Shown in pieces: positions 26,015-33,492 of a DNA stretch of 64,000 bases. Made by a program: the position numbers and the translations under genes. The notes beneath the pieces are model-generated. The model did no database searches. It was given only the letters and a program-made list of their open reading frames with translations, and had not been told where the DNA came from. Positions within the stretch are counted from its first letter, which is position 1; every line of letters begins with the position of its first letter. Source of the stretch: Actinospica robiniae DSM 44927 (GTDB lineage Bacteria > Actinomycetota > Actinomycetes > Streptomycetales > Catenulisporaceae); NCBI RefSeq assembly GCF_000504285.1, contig NZ_KI632511.1, forward strand, positions 7,112,154-7,176,153, read 5' to 3'.

Positions 26015-26851
26015 ATGCGGATCGATCTGCACACCCACAGCAGTTGCTCGGACGGCACTGACACCCCGTCCGAACTGGTCGCGAACGCGGCCGCGGCCGG
26101 CCTCGACGTGATCGCGCTGACCGACCACGACACCACGGCCGGCTGGGACGCCGCGGTCACCGCGGGGGAGCGGCACGGGGTGCGGGTGGTGCCCGGGGCG
26201 GAGATCTCCTGCCGCTTCGGCGGGCCCGGCGGCATCCAGGTCCACCTGCTCGCGTACGGATTCGACCGAGGCGCCCCGGAGTTCGCGGCCGAGCGGGCGA
26301 AACTGCGCGACGACCGGGAGCATCGCGCGGAGCTGATCACTGAGCGCTGCCGCGAGCTCGGCGCGCCGATCACCTGGGAGCAGGTGCAGCGGATCGCCCG
26401 CGGCGCCTCGATCGGGCGCCCGCACGTGGCCAGCGCGCTGGTCGAGGCGGGTGTGGTGCCGAGCGTGGACGCGGCCTTCTCCAGCCTGTGGCTGGCCGAC
26501 GGCGGCCGCGCCTACGTGGAGAAGTACGCCCTCGAACCCGTGCACGCGATCCGGCTGGTGCGCGACGCCGGCGGCAAGACGGTCTTCGCCCACCCGGCGG
26601 CGGCCAAGCGCGGGCGGATCGTGACGGACGAGCAGATCGCCATGCTCGGCGACGCCGGCCTGCACGGCCTCGAGGCGGACCACCCGGACCACGACGAGCC
26701 CACCCGGCAGCGGGTGCGGGCGCTGGCGAAGTCGCTGAACATGGTGGCGACCGGATCCAGCGACTACCACGGCACCCGCAAGACCGTGGTGCTCGGGCAG
26801 TGCACCACGGACCCGGAAGCCTTCGCCGCGCTGCTGCCCGAGTACGCCTGA
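26015..26851 (+). CDS. PHP-domain phosphoesterase
   Basis: Metal-dependent phosphoesterase of 278 aa of the PHP family (related to YciV/RnaAM 5'-3' nucleases). Metal ligands are visible in order: DLHTHSSCSDG, ALTDHDT, VPGAEISC, a central histidine in GRPHVASAL, KTVFAHPAA, and the C-terminal GSSDYHG. The substrate could be oligonucleotides or nucleoside bisphosphates; this is inferred from the family. The start is set by the leaderless TAGCCT box. The MarC gene follows after 20 nt. Confidence 0.9.
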   Translation: MRIDLHTHSSCSDGTDTPSELVANAAAAGLDVIALTDHDTTAGWDAAVTAGERHGVRVVPGAEISCRFGGPGGIQVHLLAYGFDRGAPEFAAERAKLRDDREHRAELITERCRELGAPITWEQVQRIARGASIGRPHVASALVEAGVVPSVDAAFSSLWLADGGRAYVEKYALEPVHAIRLVRDAGGKTVFAHPAAAKRGRIVTDEQIAMLGDAGLHGLEADHPDHDEPTRQRVRALAKSLNMVATGSSDYHGTRKTVVLGQCTTDPEAFAALLPEYA

Positions 26852-26871
26852 AGGTCGAAGAACCCTCCTCG

Positions 26872-27489
26872 ATGAATGTCACCCTCTTCGGCACCAGCTT
26901 CGTCACGCTGCTGGTGATCATGGATCCGCCCGGCACGGTGCCGGTCTTCCTCGGACTGACCTCCGGCCGCTCCAAGCGGGACCGGCGCAAGCTGGCGCTG
27001 CAGGCCTCCGTCGTCTCCTTCGGCGTGATCAGCTGCTTCGCTGCGTTCGGGCACCAGATTCTGAACTACCTGGGCATCACCGTGTCCGCGCTGGAGGGGT
27101 CGGGCGGCCTGCTGCTCCTGCTGGTCGCGCTGGAGCTGCTGACCGGGCGCGCGGACGAGCCGAGCGAGGCGGCGGACGTGAACGTGGCGCTGGTGCCGCT
27201 GGGCACGCCGCTGCTGGCCGGCCCGGGCGCGATCGTCGCGGTGATCCTGTTCGTGCAGCAGATCCACGGCGCCAGCGACTTCCTGGCGGTGGGCGCCGCG
27301 ATCGTGGCCACGCACCTGGTGATCTGGCTGACGATGCGTTACTCGGTGCTGGTCATCCGGGTCATCAAGGAGTCCGGCGTCACGCTGGTGACCCGGATCG
27401 CGGGTCTGCTGCTGGCGGCCATCGCGGTGCAGATGGTGGCCGACGCGGTGCACTCCTACCTGCTCGCCTGGCACTTCGGGCATCAGTGA
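26872..27489 (+). CDS. MarC family integral membrane protein
   Basis: Protein of 205 aa with about six transmembrane helices. Diagnostic MarC/NAAT stretches are VIMDPPGTVPVFLGLT near the start and VPLGTPLLAGPGAIVAVILF in the second half. The function is unresolved despite the old multiple-antibiotic-resistance label. ATG 26872 is 20 nt past the PHP stop, so they are likely co-transcribed; the order DUF6758-PHP-MarC is shared with Streptomyces. Confidence 0.9.
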   Translation: MNVTLFGTSFVTLLVIMDPPGTVPVFLGLTSGRSKRDRRKLALQASVVSFGVISCFAAFGHQILNYLGITVSALEGSGGLLLLLVALELLTGRADEPSEAADVNVALVPLGTPLLAGPGAIVAVILFVQQIHGASDFLAVGAAIVATHLVIWLTMRYSVLVIRVIKESGVTLVTRIAGLLLAAIAVQMVADAVHSYLLAWHFGHQ

Positions 27490-27569
27490 GCTGCCGGGCG
27501 GCGCATGCTGCCCGGGACGCGCCAGGGGTAAGGGTTCGTACCACCTGGCCGCCGTACGGCCGCGCCGCA

Positions 27570-27581
27570 TAGGATTCCGGC
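27570..27581 (+). promoter_or_regulatory. -10 element for leaderless DUF1707 gene
   Basis: TAGGAT at 27570-27575, 6-nt spacer, ATG 27582. Confidence 0.55.
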
Positions 27582-28265
27582 ATGGCGATGGACGAGCAGC
27601 CCGCGAAGCGCCGGGCGGAGATGGACCTGCGCGCCTCCGACACGGACCGCGATCATGTCGCCGAACGGCTGCGGGCAGCCGCCGGACACGGGCGGATCAG
27701 CCTGGACGAGCTTGAGGAACGGCTCGAGGCGGTCTACGCCGCGAAGACGTACGGCGAGCTGGTGCCGATCACCGCGGACCTGCCGCGGGACGCCGAGGCC
27801 GACGGGGTGGGCGCGCCGGTCGGCCGGGCCCTGCGGGTGTCCGAGCCGCAGGACGCGACGCCGCTGGTGGGCGGCGCGCCGGGATCGGTCCGGCGCAGCG
27901 CCATCGCCATCATGGCCGGGGCCAAGCGGGCCGGCGCCTGGGTGCTGCCGAAGCGCTTCCGCGCGTTCGCGTTCTGGGGCGGGGTCGTCATCGACCTGCG
28001 CGAGGCCCGGTACGAGCACGCCGAATCCGTGATCACGGCCACCGCGATCATGGGCGGGGTGCAGATCATCGCACCCGAGAACGTGTACGTGGACGTCACC
28101 GGCATCGGCATCATGGGCGGCTTCGGCGAGAACCGGTCGAACGGGGTCGGCCGGGCGAACGCGCCGGTCGTGCGGGTCCAGGGCTTCGCGTTCTGGGGCG
28201 GCGTGATGGTCCAGCACGTCGAGGCGGAGCAGGGCGGCCGGGGCGGGCGAGCGCTCGAGGGCTGA
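27582..28265 (+). CDS. DUF1707 (SHOCT-like) protein with LiaF-like C-terminal domain
   Basis: Protein of 227 aa. The N-terminal 55 residues form a DUF1707 domain (DLRASDTDRDHVAERLRAA ... GRISLDELEERLEAVYAA). After a linker, the second half has beta-rich repeats with AFAFWGGVVIDLREA, TAIMGGVQIIAPENV and AFWGGVMVQ, as in LiaF/cell-wall-active-antibiotic-response C-terminal domains that form beta-helical scaffolds. No membrane segment separates the two, unlike many relatives. A role in sensing envelope stress is a family-based guess. Confidence 0.82.
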   Translation: MAMDEQPAKRRAEMDLRASDTDRDHVAERLRAAAGHGRISLDELEERLEAVYAAKTYGELVPITADLPRDAEADGVGAPVGRALRVSEPQDATPLVGGAPGSVRRSAIAIMAGAKRAGAWVLPKRFRAFAFWGGVVIDLREARYEHAESVITATAIMGGVQIIAPENVYVDVTGIGIMGGFGENRSNGVGRANAPVVRVQGFAFWGGVMVQHVEAEQGGRGGRALEG

Positions 28266-28322
28266 AAGTGACGGAAGAATTCCGATGCGGGCGGACGAAG
28301 CGGTCCGCTACCTTGCCCGCAA

Positions 28323-28874
28323 ATGGAGAATAAGCAGTTAGTCAAGAATTCGAAGTTCCTCGCCCTCGTGCTGCGGCACGACCCGGGCAAGATCGGCGTG
28401 GAGCTCGACGAGGCGGGCTGGGTGTCGGTGGACGTCCTGCTCGCCGCGATCAAGGCGCGCGGGCGGCAGTTCGACCGCGGCGAGCTCGACCAGGTGGTCG
28501 CGCAGAACGACAAGAAGCGGTTCGAGTTCGATGAGACCGGCACCAGGATCCGCGCCAGCCAGGGCCACAGCGTCCCGGTGGACCTCGGATATGTGCCGAT
28601 CGAGCCGCCGGAAGCGCTCTACCACGGCACCGCGACGCGCTTTCTGGAGAGCATCTTCGGCGAGGGTCTCAGGCCGGGAAGCCGGCACCACGTCCACCTT
28701 TCCACCGATGCCGAGACGGCGGTCAAGGTCGGCACCCGGCACGGCAAGCCGGCGGTGCTCGTCGTGGCCGCCGCGCGCATGCTCGCAGACGGCCACGAGT
28801 TCTTCCGCAGCACCAACGGCGTGTGGCTCACTGAGCAAGTGCCGGCCGAGTATCTCAGTAGGCTGCCGGGTTGA
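28323..28874 (+). CDS. kptA: RNA 2'-phosphotransferase (Tpt1/KptA)
   Basis: Enzyme of 183 aa that moves an internal 2'-phosphate from RNA to NAD+, giving ADP-ribose 1'',2''-cyclic phosphate. Family motifs are all present: SKFLALVLRHDP, RASQGHSVPVDL, LYHGTATRFL, the H-x-H-L-S segment in RHHVHLSTD, and GVWLTEQVP. Bacteria do not make the yeast tRNA-splicing substrate, so the natural role is uncertain; RNA repair, or removal of phosphate or ADP-ribose marks, is proposed for the family. A TACCTT box (28309-28314) lies 8 nt before the ATG. Confidence 0.93.
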   Translation: MENKQLVKNSKFLALVLRHDPGKIGVELDEAGWVSVDVLLAAIKARGRQFDRGELDQVVAQNDKKRFEFDETGTRIRASQGHSVPVDLGYVPIEPPEALYHGTATRFLESIFGEGLRPGSRHHVHLSTDAETAVKVGTRHGKPAVLVVAAARMLADGHEFFRSTNGVWLTEQVPAEYLSRLPG

Positions 28875-30125
28875 TCACCGGTGGGCGCTCGCCAGCAGGT
28901 CACCGGCGGCGTCGTAGGTCCTGATCTTGGTGATCTTGGTGATCTCGGTACCCGGCGGGAACACATCGACGTAGTAGACGATCGGGCCGACGTTCAGGAG
29001 TTCCGACGTCACAGTCGTACCGTCGGCAAGCGTCAGCACGACCTTTTTCACGGCTGGGTTCAGCGGAGCCTCGACGATCACGTCCGTGTTCGGACCGCCC
29101 GACTGCGTCAGGGTCGGGAGGGCGACCGTCTGAGCCGACGGAATCGACTGCGTGTCATAGCAGACGTGTCCGCCCGAATAGTTCGGAAGCATCGTGAATG
29201 CGTAGCATTCCCCGAACGGCCCGTACCAAGCCGAGAAGCTCCACGCCGTTCCGTCGAGGGAACCGTGGGTCGTGCCGCTCCCGAGAGCGGATGACGTCGG
29301 CTGCCGCCCCTGCGGATACCACATGCCGATGCTCGGGAGACCGTTGCCGTTGAACGGGATCGAGTAGCCGAGTTCTGTGCCCGAGTCGGTGTACACCTTG
29401 ATCGTGTCGATGCCGACGCCCAACGGAAAGACGAAGGCGACGAAGCGCTGGGGTGCCGATGTCGTATCCGAAGCCGAGATCACGGTCGGAACGGTGACGG
29501 TCTCGCCGTCCTCGAGTGCGAGCACCAGTCGGTTCACCGTGGCGGGCACCTCGCCGGAATAGAAGCCGAAACTCTCGGTGTAGTTCCCATACGGCTGTTC
29601 GTAGCCCGTGATCTCCGACAGCGGGTCGGAGAGTGCGGGCGGCTTCACGGGCGTCGTGTCATCGGTGATGTTTGGATCGGCGGGATTGTTCGGATCGGCG
29701 GGATCCGGGCTGCCGGGGCCGAGGTGGTCGAGGAAGGTCCCGCCGCCGTCCTTGCCCTCGCCGGGCTGGTAGCCGATCGTCCAGGCGACCCCGTCCACCG
29801 TGCCGGAACCGATCACGCCACGCGCCTCGTCCTGCGCGGCCGAGTCGACCTTGACGCTGTGCTTGACCGGCTTCGACGGCGTGTCCGGGTGGACGGACGG
29901 GGCGGTCTGGCCGACCAGTACGTGCCCGAGCACGCCCGCCGCCAGCGCGAAGACGACCACCGAGGCGGCGCCCATGGTCCACGTCCGCCGGCGGTGGTGC
30001 CGGATACCGCGGCCCTCAGCGAGAATCGCCTCCATCGGCACCATGCTCGGCACGAAGTCACCGAGGTCCTCATCGAGCTGTGTCCGCAGAGCCGCTTCGT
30101 CCTCGTCGTATTCGAACACGTTCAC
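28875..30125 (-). CDS. Membrane anti-sigma-like partner with large outside domain
   Basis: Protein of 416 aa. A cytoplasmic acidic N-terminus (VNVFEYDEDEAALRTQLDED) is followed by one transmembrane helix at about residues 49-70 (GAASVVVFALAAGVLGHVLV) and an external region of about 340 residues rich in Thr, Gly and Pro. That region may hold two related beta domains, since VPATVNRLVLALEDGETVTV and NPAVKKVVLTLADGTTVT look alike. GTG 30125 overlaps the sigma stop by 4 nt (GTGA). Pairing with a SigE-family sigma factor suggests an anti-sigma or sensor; no zinc H-x3-C-x2-C motif is present. Confidence 0.75.
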   Translation of the reverse strand: MNVFEYDEDEAALRTQLDEDLGDFVPSMVPMEAILAEGRGIRHHRRRTWTMGAASVVVFALAAGVLGHVLVGQTAPSVHPDTPSKPVKHSVKVDSAAQDEARGVIGSGTVDGVAWTIGYQPGEGKDGGGTFLDHLGPGSPDPADPNNPADPNITDDTTPVKPPALSDPLSEITGYEQPYGNYTESFGFYSGEVPATVNRLVLALEDGETVTVPTVISASDTTSAPQRFVAFVFPLGVGIDTIKVYTDSGTELGYSIPFNGNGLPSIGMWYPQGRQPTSSALGSGTTHGSLDGTAWSFSAWYGPFGECYAFTMLPNYSGGHVCYDTQSIPSAQTVALPTLTQSGGPNTDVIVEAPLNPAVKKVVLTLADGTTVTSELLNVGPIVYYVDVFPPGTEITKITKIRTYDAAGDLLASAHR

Positions 30126-30652
30126 TTCGCTCCCCCTTCCAGCAGATGCGGGCTGGTGCGCAGCTTGGCCAGCGCGACCGAGGTCTGGCTCTTCACGGTG
30201 CCGACGGAACACCCGAGCACGGCCGCGGTCTGCGCCTCGCTCAGATCGCCGAAATAGCGCAGCAGCACTGCCGCGCGCTGCTTGGGCGGCAGGTCCATCA
30301 GGGCCGCTCGCAGTACCGTGCGGCGCTCCGAGGCCTCGATCTCGTCCGCCGAGCCGGGCGTGTCGGCCGACGAGGCGTGCTCGACCGCCGGCGCGTCGCC
30401 GACGAAGTGCTCGAGGACCCGCCGCTTGCGGAACCGGCCGTTGTTGGCGTTGACCAGGATCCGGTAGACGTAGGCGTCCCGGTCCTCCACGCGGCTCACC
30501 CGCGACCAGGACGCGTACACGTTGGCCAACGTGGTCTGCGCCAGGTCCTCGGCCAGCCCGCGGTCGCCGGTGAGCCCGTAGGCCAGGCGCACCAGCGACG
30601 GCCAGCGTGCGGCCATGAATTGTCGGAAGTCTTCTTCCTTGGCGTCGTTCAC
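30122..30652 (-). CDS. SigE-family RNA polymerase sigma factor
   Basis: ECF-type sigma factor of 176 aa. Region 2 includes RLAYGLTGDRGLAEDLAQTT and RDAYVYRILVN; region 4 includes LPPKQRAAVLLRYFGDLSE then a helix-turn-helix AAVLGCSVGTVKSQTSVAL. This matches the actinobacterial SigE-family (SigE70-type) ECF group rather than the SigE stress factor at 14119. GTG 30652 has an AGGGAGGG upstream. It is translationally coupled to the downstream membrane protein. Targets are unknown. Confidence 0.88.
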   Translation of the reverse strand: MNDAKEEDFRQFMAARWPSLVRLAYGLTGDRGLAEDLAQTTLANVYASWSRVSRVEDRDAYVYRILVNANNGRFRKRRVLEHFVGDAPAVEHASSADTPGSADEIEASERRTVLRAALMDLPPKQRAAVLLRYFGDLSEAQTAAVLGCSVGTVKSQTSVALAKLRTSPHLLEGGAK

Positions 30653-30709
30653 GCATCACCCTCCCTCGACGCATAAGAGAACCGAGGCGGGGAGAAAGGT
30701 TGGGTCGGC

Positions 30710-31885
30710 CTAACGGAATGCGTCCGCGCCGGTCAGTGCCTTGCCGATGACGAGCTGGTGCATTTCCGGGGTGCCCTCGTAGGTGAGCACCGACTCCAGG
30801 TTCGCGGCGTGGCGCATGACCGGGTACTCGTAGCTGATGCCGTTGGCGCCGAGGATGGTGCGGGCGGTGTGGGCGATGGCGAGGGCTTCGCGGACGCTGT
30901 TGAGCTTGCCGTAGCTGACCTGCTCGGGACGCAGCGTGCCCGCGTCCATCCGGCGGCCGAGATGCAGGGCGAGCAGCAGGCCCTTGTTGAGCTCCAGGGA
31001 CATGTCGGCGAGCTTCGCCTGGGTCAGCTGGAATCCGGCGAGGGGGCGGCCGAACTGCTCCCGCGTCATGCTGTAGCCGCGCGCGGCTTCGACGCACGAG
31101 CGCGCGGCGCCCAGCGCGCCCCAGACGATGCCGTAGCGCGCCTGGTTGAGGCAGGAGAGCGGCCCGCGCAGGCCGACCACCTCGGGCAGCGCGGCGTCGC
31201 CGGGCAGCCGGACGTCCTCGAGCACGAGCTCGCTGGTCACGGAGGCGCGCAGGGAGCCCTTGTGCTTGATCTCGGGCGCGGAGAAGCCCGGCGCGTCCGT
31301 CGGCACCACGAAGCCGCGCACGCCGTCCTCGGTCTGCGCCCAGACGATCGCGACGCCGGCCACGGAACCGTTGGTGATCCACATCTTCCGGCCGCGCAGC
31401 ACCCAGTCGGCGCCGTCGCGCTTGGCCGAGCTGCGCATCGAGGCCGGGTCGGAGCCGTGGTCCGGCTCGGTCAGGCCGAAGCAGCCGATCACCTCGCCCG
31501 CGGCCATCGCGGGCAGCCAGTGCTCTTTCTGTTCGGCCGAGCCCCAGCGGTGGATGGCGTACATCGCGAGCGAGCCCTGCACCGAGACCAGCGAGCGCAG
31601 GCCGGAGTCCGCCGCCTCGAGCTCGACGCAGGCCAGGCCGTACTGCACCGCGGACGCGCCGGCGCAGCCGTAGCCCTCCAGGTGCATGCCGAGCGCGCCG
31701 ATCCGGCCGAGCTCGCGGGCCAGCTCGCGCACCGTCGGCAGCTCGCCGTCCTCGAACCACTGCGCGATGTGCGGCAGGACGCGCTCGGCGCACCAGTCGC
31801 GCACGGTGTCGCGGATCGCGAGATCCTCCGGGCTCAGCAGGTCGTCGATGCCGAGCGGGTCGCGGGGGTCGAAGGAGGCAGACAT
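30710..31885 (-). CDS. Acyl-CoA dehydrogenase, glutaryl-CoA dehydrogenase-like
   Basis: FAD enzyme of 391 aa. Features closer to GcdH than to general acyl-CoA dehydrogenases include VSVQGSLAMYAIHRWGS, FGLTEPDHGSDP, KMWITNGSVAG, and the catalytic glutamate in LTYEGTPEMHQLVIGKALTG. It would oxidise and decarboxylate glutaryl-CoA to crotonyl-CoA (lysine/tryptophan degradation), feeding crotonyl-CoA to the pathway suggested by the genes at 19.8-25 kb. The adjacent sigma gene is separated by 57 nt and is probably independent. Confidence 0.87.
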   Translation of the reverse strand: MSASFDPRDPLGIDDLLSPEDLAIRDTVRDWCAERVLPHIAQWFEDGELPTVRELARELGRIGALGMHLEGYGCAGASAVQYGLACVELEAADSGLRSLVSVQGSLAMYAIHRWGSAEQKEHWLPAMAAGEVIGCFGLTEPDHGSDPASMRSSAKRDGADWVLRGRKMWITNGSVAGVAIVWAQTEDGVRGFVVPTDAPGFSAPEIKHKGSLRASVTSELVLEDVRLPGDAALPEVVGLRGPLSCLNQARYGIVWGALGAARSCVEAARGYSMTREQFGRPLAGFQLTQAKLADMSLELNKGLLLALHLGRRMDAGTLRPEQVSYGKLNSVREALAIAHTARTILGANGISYEYPVMRHAANLESVLTYEGTPEMHQLVIGKALTGADAFR

Positions 31886-32053
31886 GGCGATCGGTCCTCG
31901 TCGTCGGGGCGGTGCCGCGGCCGCCCGGGGTTCGCCCGGCGTCCGCGCCTGTCCGCCTAAGCTACCGCCCCCGCCGCATGCTGGAATTCGATGGCACGGC
32001 TTGATCGCCCCGGGTTAGGGTCGAATGTTCAGACCTGGGGAGGATCACCGCAC

Positions 32054-33325
32054 ATGACCGCAACCGCCTTAGCGCCTATAGCCGCACCCCGCCGGGCGCT
32101 CGAGCGTATGGGCCAGGCACTGGGCAAACGGGACTTCCGGATCTGGTTCTTCAGCCAGCTCCTGTCCTCCTCCGGCGGTCTGGCGCAGGCCGTCGCGCTG
32201 TCCTGGCTGATCCTGCAGTCGACCGGCAACGCGGTCTGGCTCACCGCGAGCACGGCGTGCACGTTCGGGCCGACGCTGCTGCTCGGCCCCTGGGCCGGCG
32301 CTCTGGTGGACCGGCACGACCGGCGCAAGCTGCTGCTGATCACCCAGGCGGTGCTGCTCGCCGTCGGCCTCGGCTTCAGCCTGTGCTCCTTCCTCGGGCT
32401 GCTGCCGCTGTGGGTGATGCTCGTCCTGACGGCCTGTTCCGGGCTGGTCAACACGGTGGACGCGCCGGCCCGGCAGGTGTTCGTGGTCGACCTGGTCGGC
32501 AAGGACTCGGTGGCCAGCGCGGTGGGGCTGTGGGAGGTCGCGCTCAACGCCTCCCGGGTGCTCGGGCCGGGCGTGGCCGGCGCGCTGCTCGCGCTGAGCG
32601 GGCCGACGCTCTGCTTCCTCGTCAATGGCTTGTCTTTCGTCGCGCCGCTGCTGGTGCTGCTGCGGCTGAAGCCGGCGGACTCGGACGCGCCGCTCGATGC
32701 GTCGCACGACGCATCGAACCCGCCGCGCCGGCAGCCGATCCGGGCGCGGGAGGGGCTGGCCTACGCCCGGCGCTCGCCGCTCATCAGGGCCCTGCTGCCG
32801 ATGAGCGCCGCCAGCGGCCTGATCTTCTCGATGGGCCTGTCCCTGCCCACGCTGGCGAGCCGGGCCTTGCACCTCGGCGGGGGCGGCTACGGCGCGTTGA
32901 TGGCCGCGTTCGGCATCGGCGGCCTGCCCGGAGCGCTGCTGGCGGCTTCGGCGCCGGTGCCGACCCCGGTGCGGGTGCGCCGGCTGGCGCTGGCGACGGC
33001 CGTGGCGATCCTGGGCACGGCCTGGGCGCCGTACCGCCCGCTCGCCTTCGTCGGCATGGCGGCGGTGGGCCTGACCTCGATCTGGTTCATCGCCAGCGCG
33101 AACACGCTCGCGCAGCTGCGGTCCGACCCGACCATGCGCGGCCGCGTGATGTCGTTGTGGGGCATGGCCATGACCGGCACGCTGCCGCTGACCGGCCTCG
33201 TGGTCACCTCCATCGGCCAGCACGTCGGTGCGCGCTGGGGCTTCAGCGTCTCCGCCATCGCGCTCTCCGCGGCCGTCCTGGCGGGATGGCGGGCGCTGGG
33301 CGGCGATACAGCCTCGACCCCGTGA
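32054..33325 (+). CDS. MFS transporter, EntS/MFS_3-like exporter
   Basis: Protein of 423 aa with about 12 predicted transmembrane helices. The N-terminal KRDFRIWFFSQLLSSSGGLAQ and the loop LVDRHDRRKLLL (motif A variant) place it in the MFS_3 group with EntS-like siderophore and drug exporters. The substrate is unknown; no siderophore genes are nearby. ATG 32054 follows GGGGAGG with normal spacing. A nested hairpin terminator follows. Confidence 0.85.
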   Translation: MTATALAPIAAPRRALERMGQALGKRDFRIWFFSQLLSSSGGLAQAVALSWLILQSTGNAVWLTASTACTFGPTLLLGPWAGALVDRHDRRKLLLITQAVLLAVGLGFSLCSFLGLLPLWVMLVLTACSGLVNTVDAPARQVFVVDLVGKDSVASAVGLWEVALNASRVLGPGVAGALLALSGPTLCFLVNGLSFVAPLLVLLRLKPADSDAPLDASHDASNPPRRQPIRAREGLAYARRSPLIRALLPMSAASGLIFSMGLSLPTLASRALHLGGGGYGALMAAFGIGGLPGALLAASAPVPTPVRVRRLALATAVAILGTAWAPYRPLAFVGMAAVGLTSIWFIASANTLAQLRSDPTMRGRVMSLWGMAMTGTLPLTGLVVTSIGQHVGARWGFSVSAIALSAAVLAGWRALGGDTASTP

Positions 33326-33344
33326 AAATTACTCGGCCCCACCG

Positions 33345-33390
33345 ACCCGCCGCGCTCGTCCACCCGCACTCGGGTGGCGGCGCGGCGGGT
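33345..33390 (+). terminator. Nested hairpin terminator after the MFS gene
   Basis: Outer arms ACCCGCCGCGC (33345-33355) and GCGCGGCGGGT (33380-33390) enclose a smaller CACCCG/CGGGTG hairpin (33361-33376). The stem is followed by TTCTTGTT. Confidence 0.7.
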
Positions 33391-33395
33391 TCTTG

Positions 33396-33424
33396 TTGAC
33401 CGCGTTCGCCGACGGTTCTACCTT
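33396..33424 (+). promoter_or_regulatory. Promoter of the secreted glycosidase gene
   Basis: -35 TTGACC (33396-33401), exactly 17-bp spacer, -10 TACCTT (33419-33424). This is one of the best housekeeping-type promoters in the window. The start site would be near 33431, inside the operator-like sequence. Confidence 0.65.
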
Positions 33425-33430
33425 CCCGAT

Positions 33431-33464
33431 CGAAACTTTCCCGACATTACTGCGGAAAGTTTTC
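33431..33464. promoter_or_regulatory. Operator-like dyad at the glycosidase transcription start
   Basis: CGAAACTTTCC (33431-33441) and GGAAAGTTTTC (33454-33464) form an inverted repeat. Each arm is itself a near palindrome of the CGAAA-N-TTTCG type described for repressor sites upstream of actinomycete hemicellulase genes. Placement over the start site fits repression lifted by a sugar ligand. Confidence 0.55.
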
Positions 33465-33492
33465 TTTCTCTCCGGTTCAAGGAGGAACCCTC

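Noticed and set aside
28875-31793. A 972-codon open frame on the minus strand spanning the anti-sigma-like, sigma and acyl-CoA dehydrogenase genes
   Set aside because: Only the part from GTG 30125 down is a real protein. The upstream two thirds are an Arg/Ala/Gly-rich shadow of the dehydrogenase and sigma genes in another frame.
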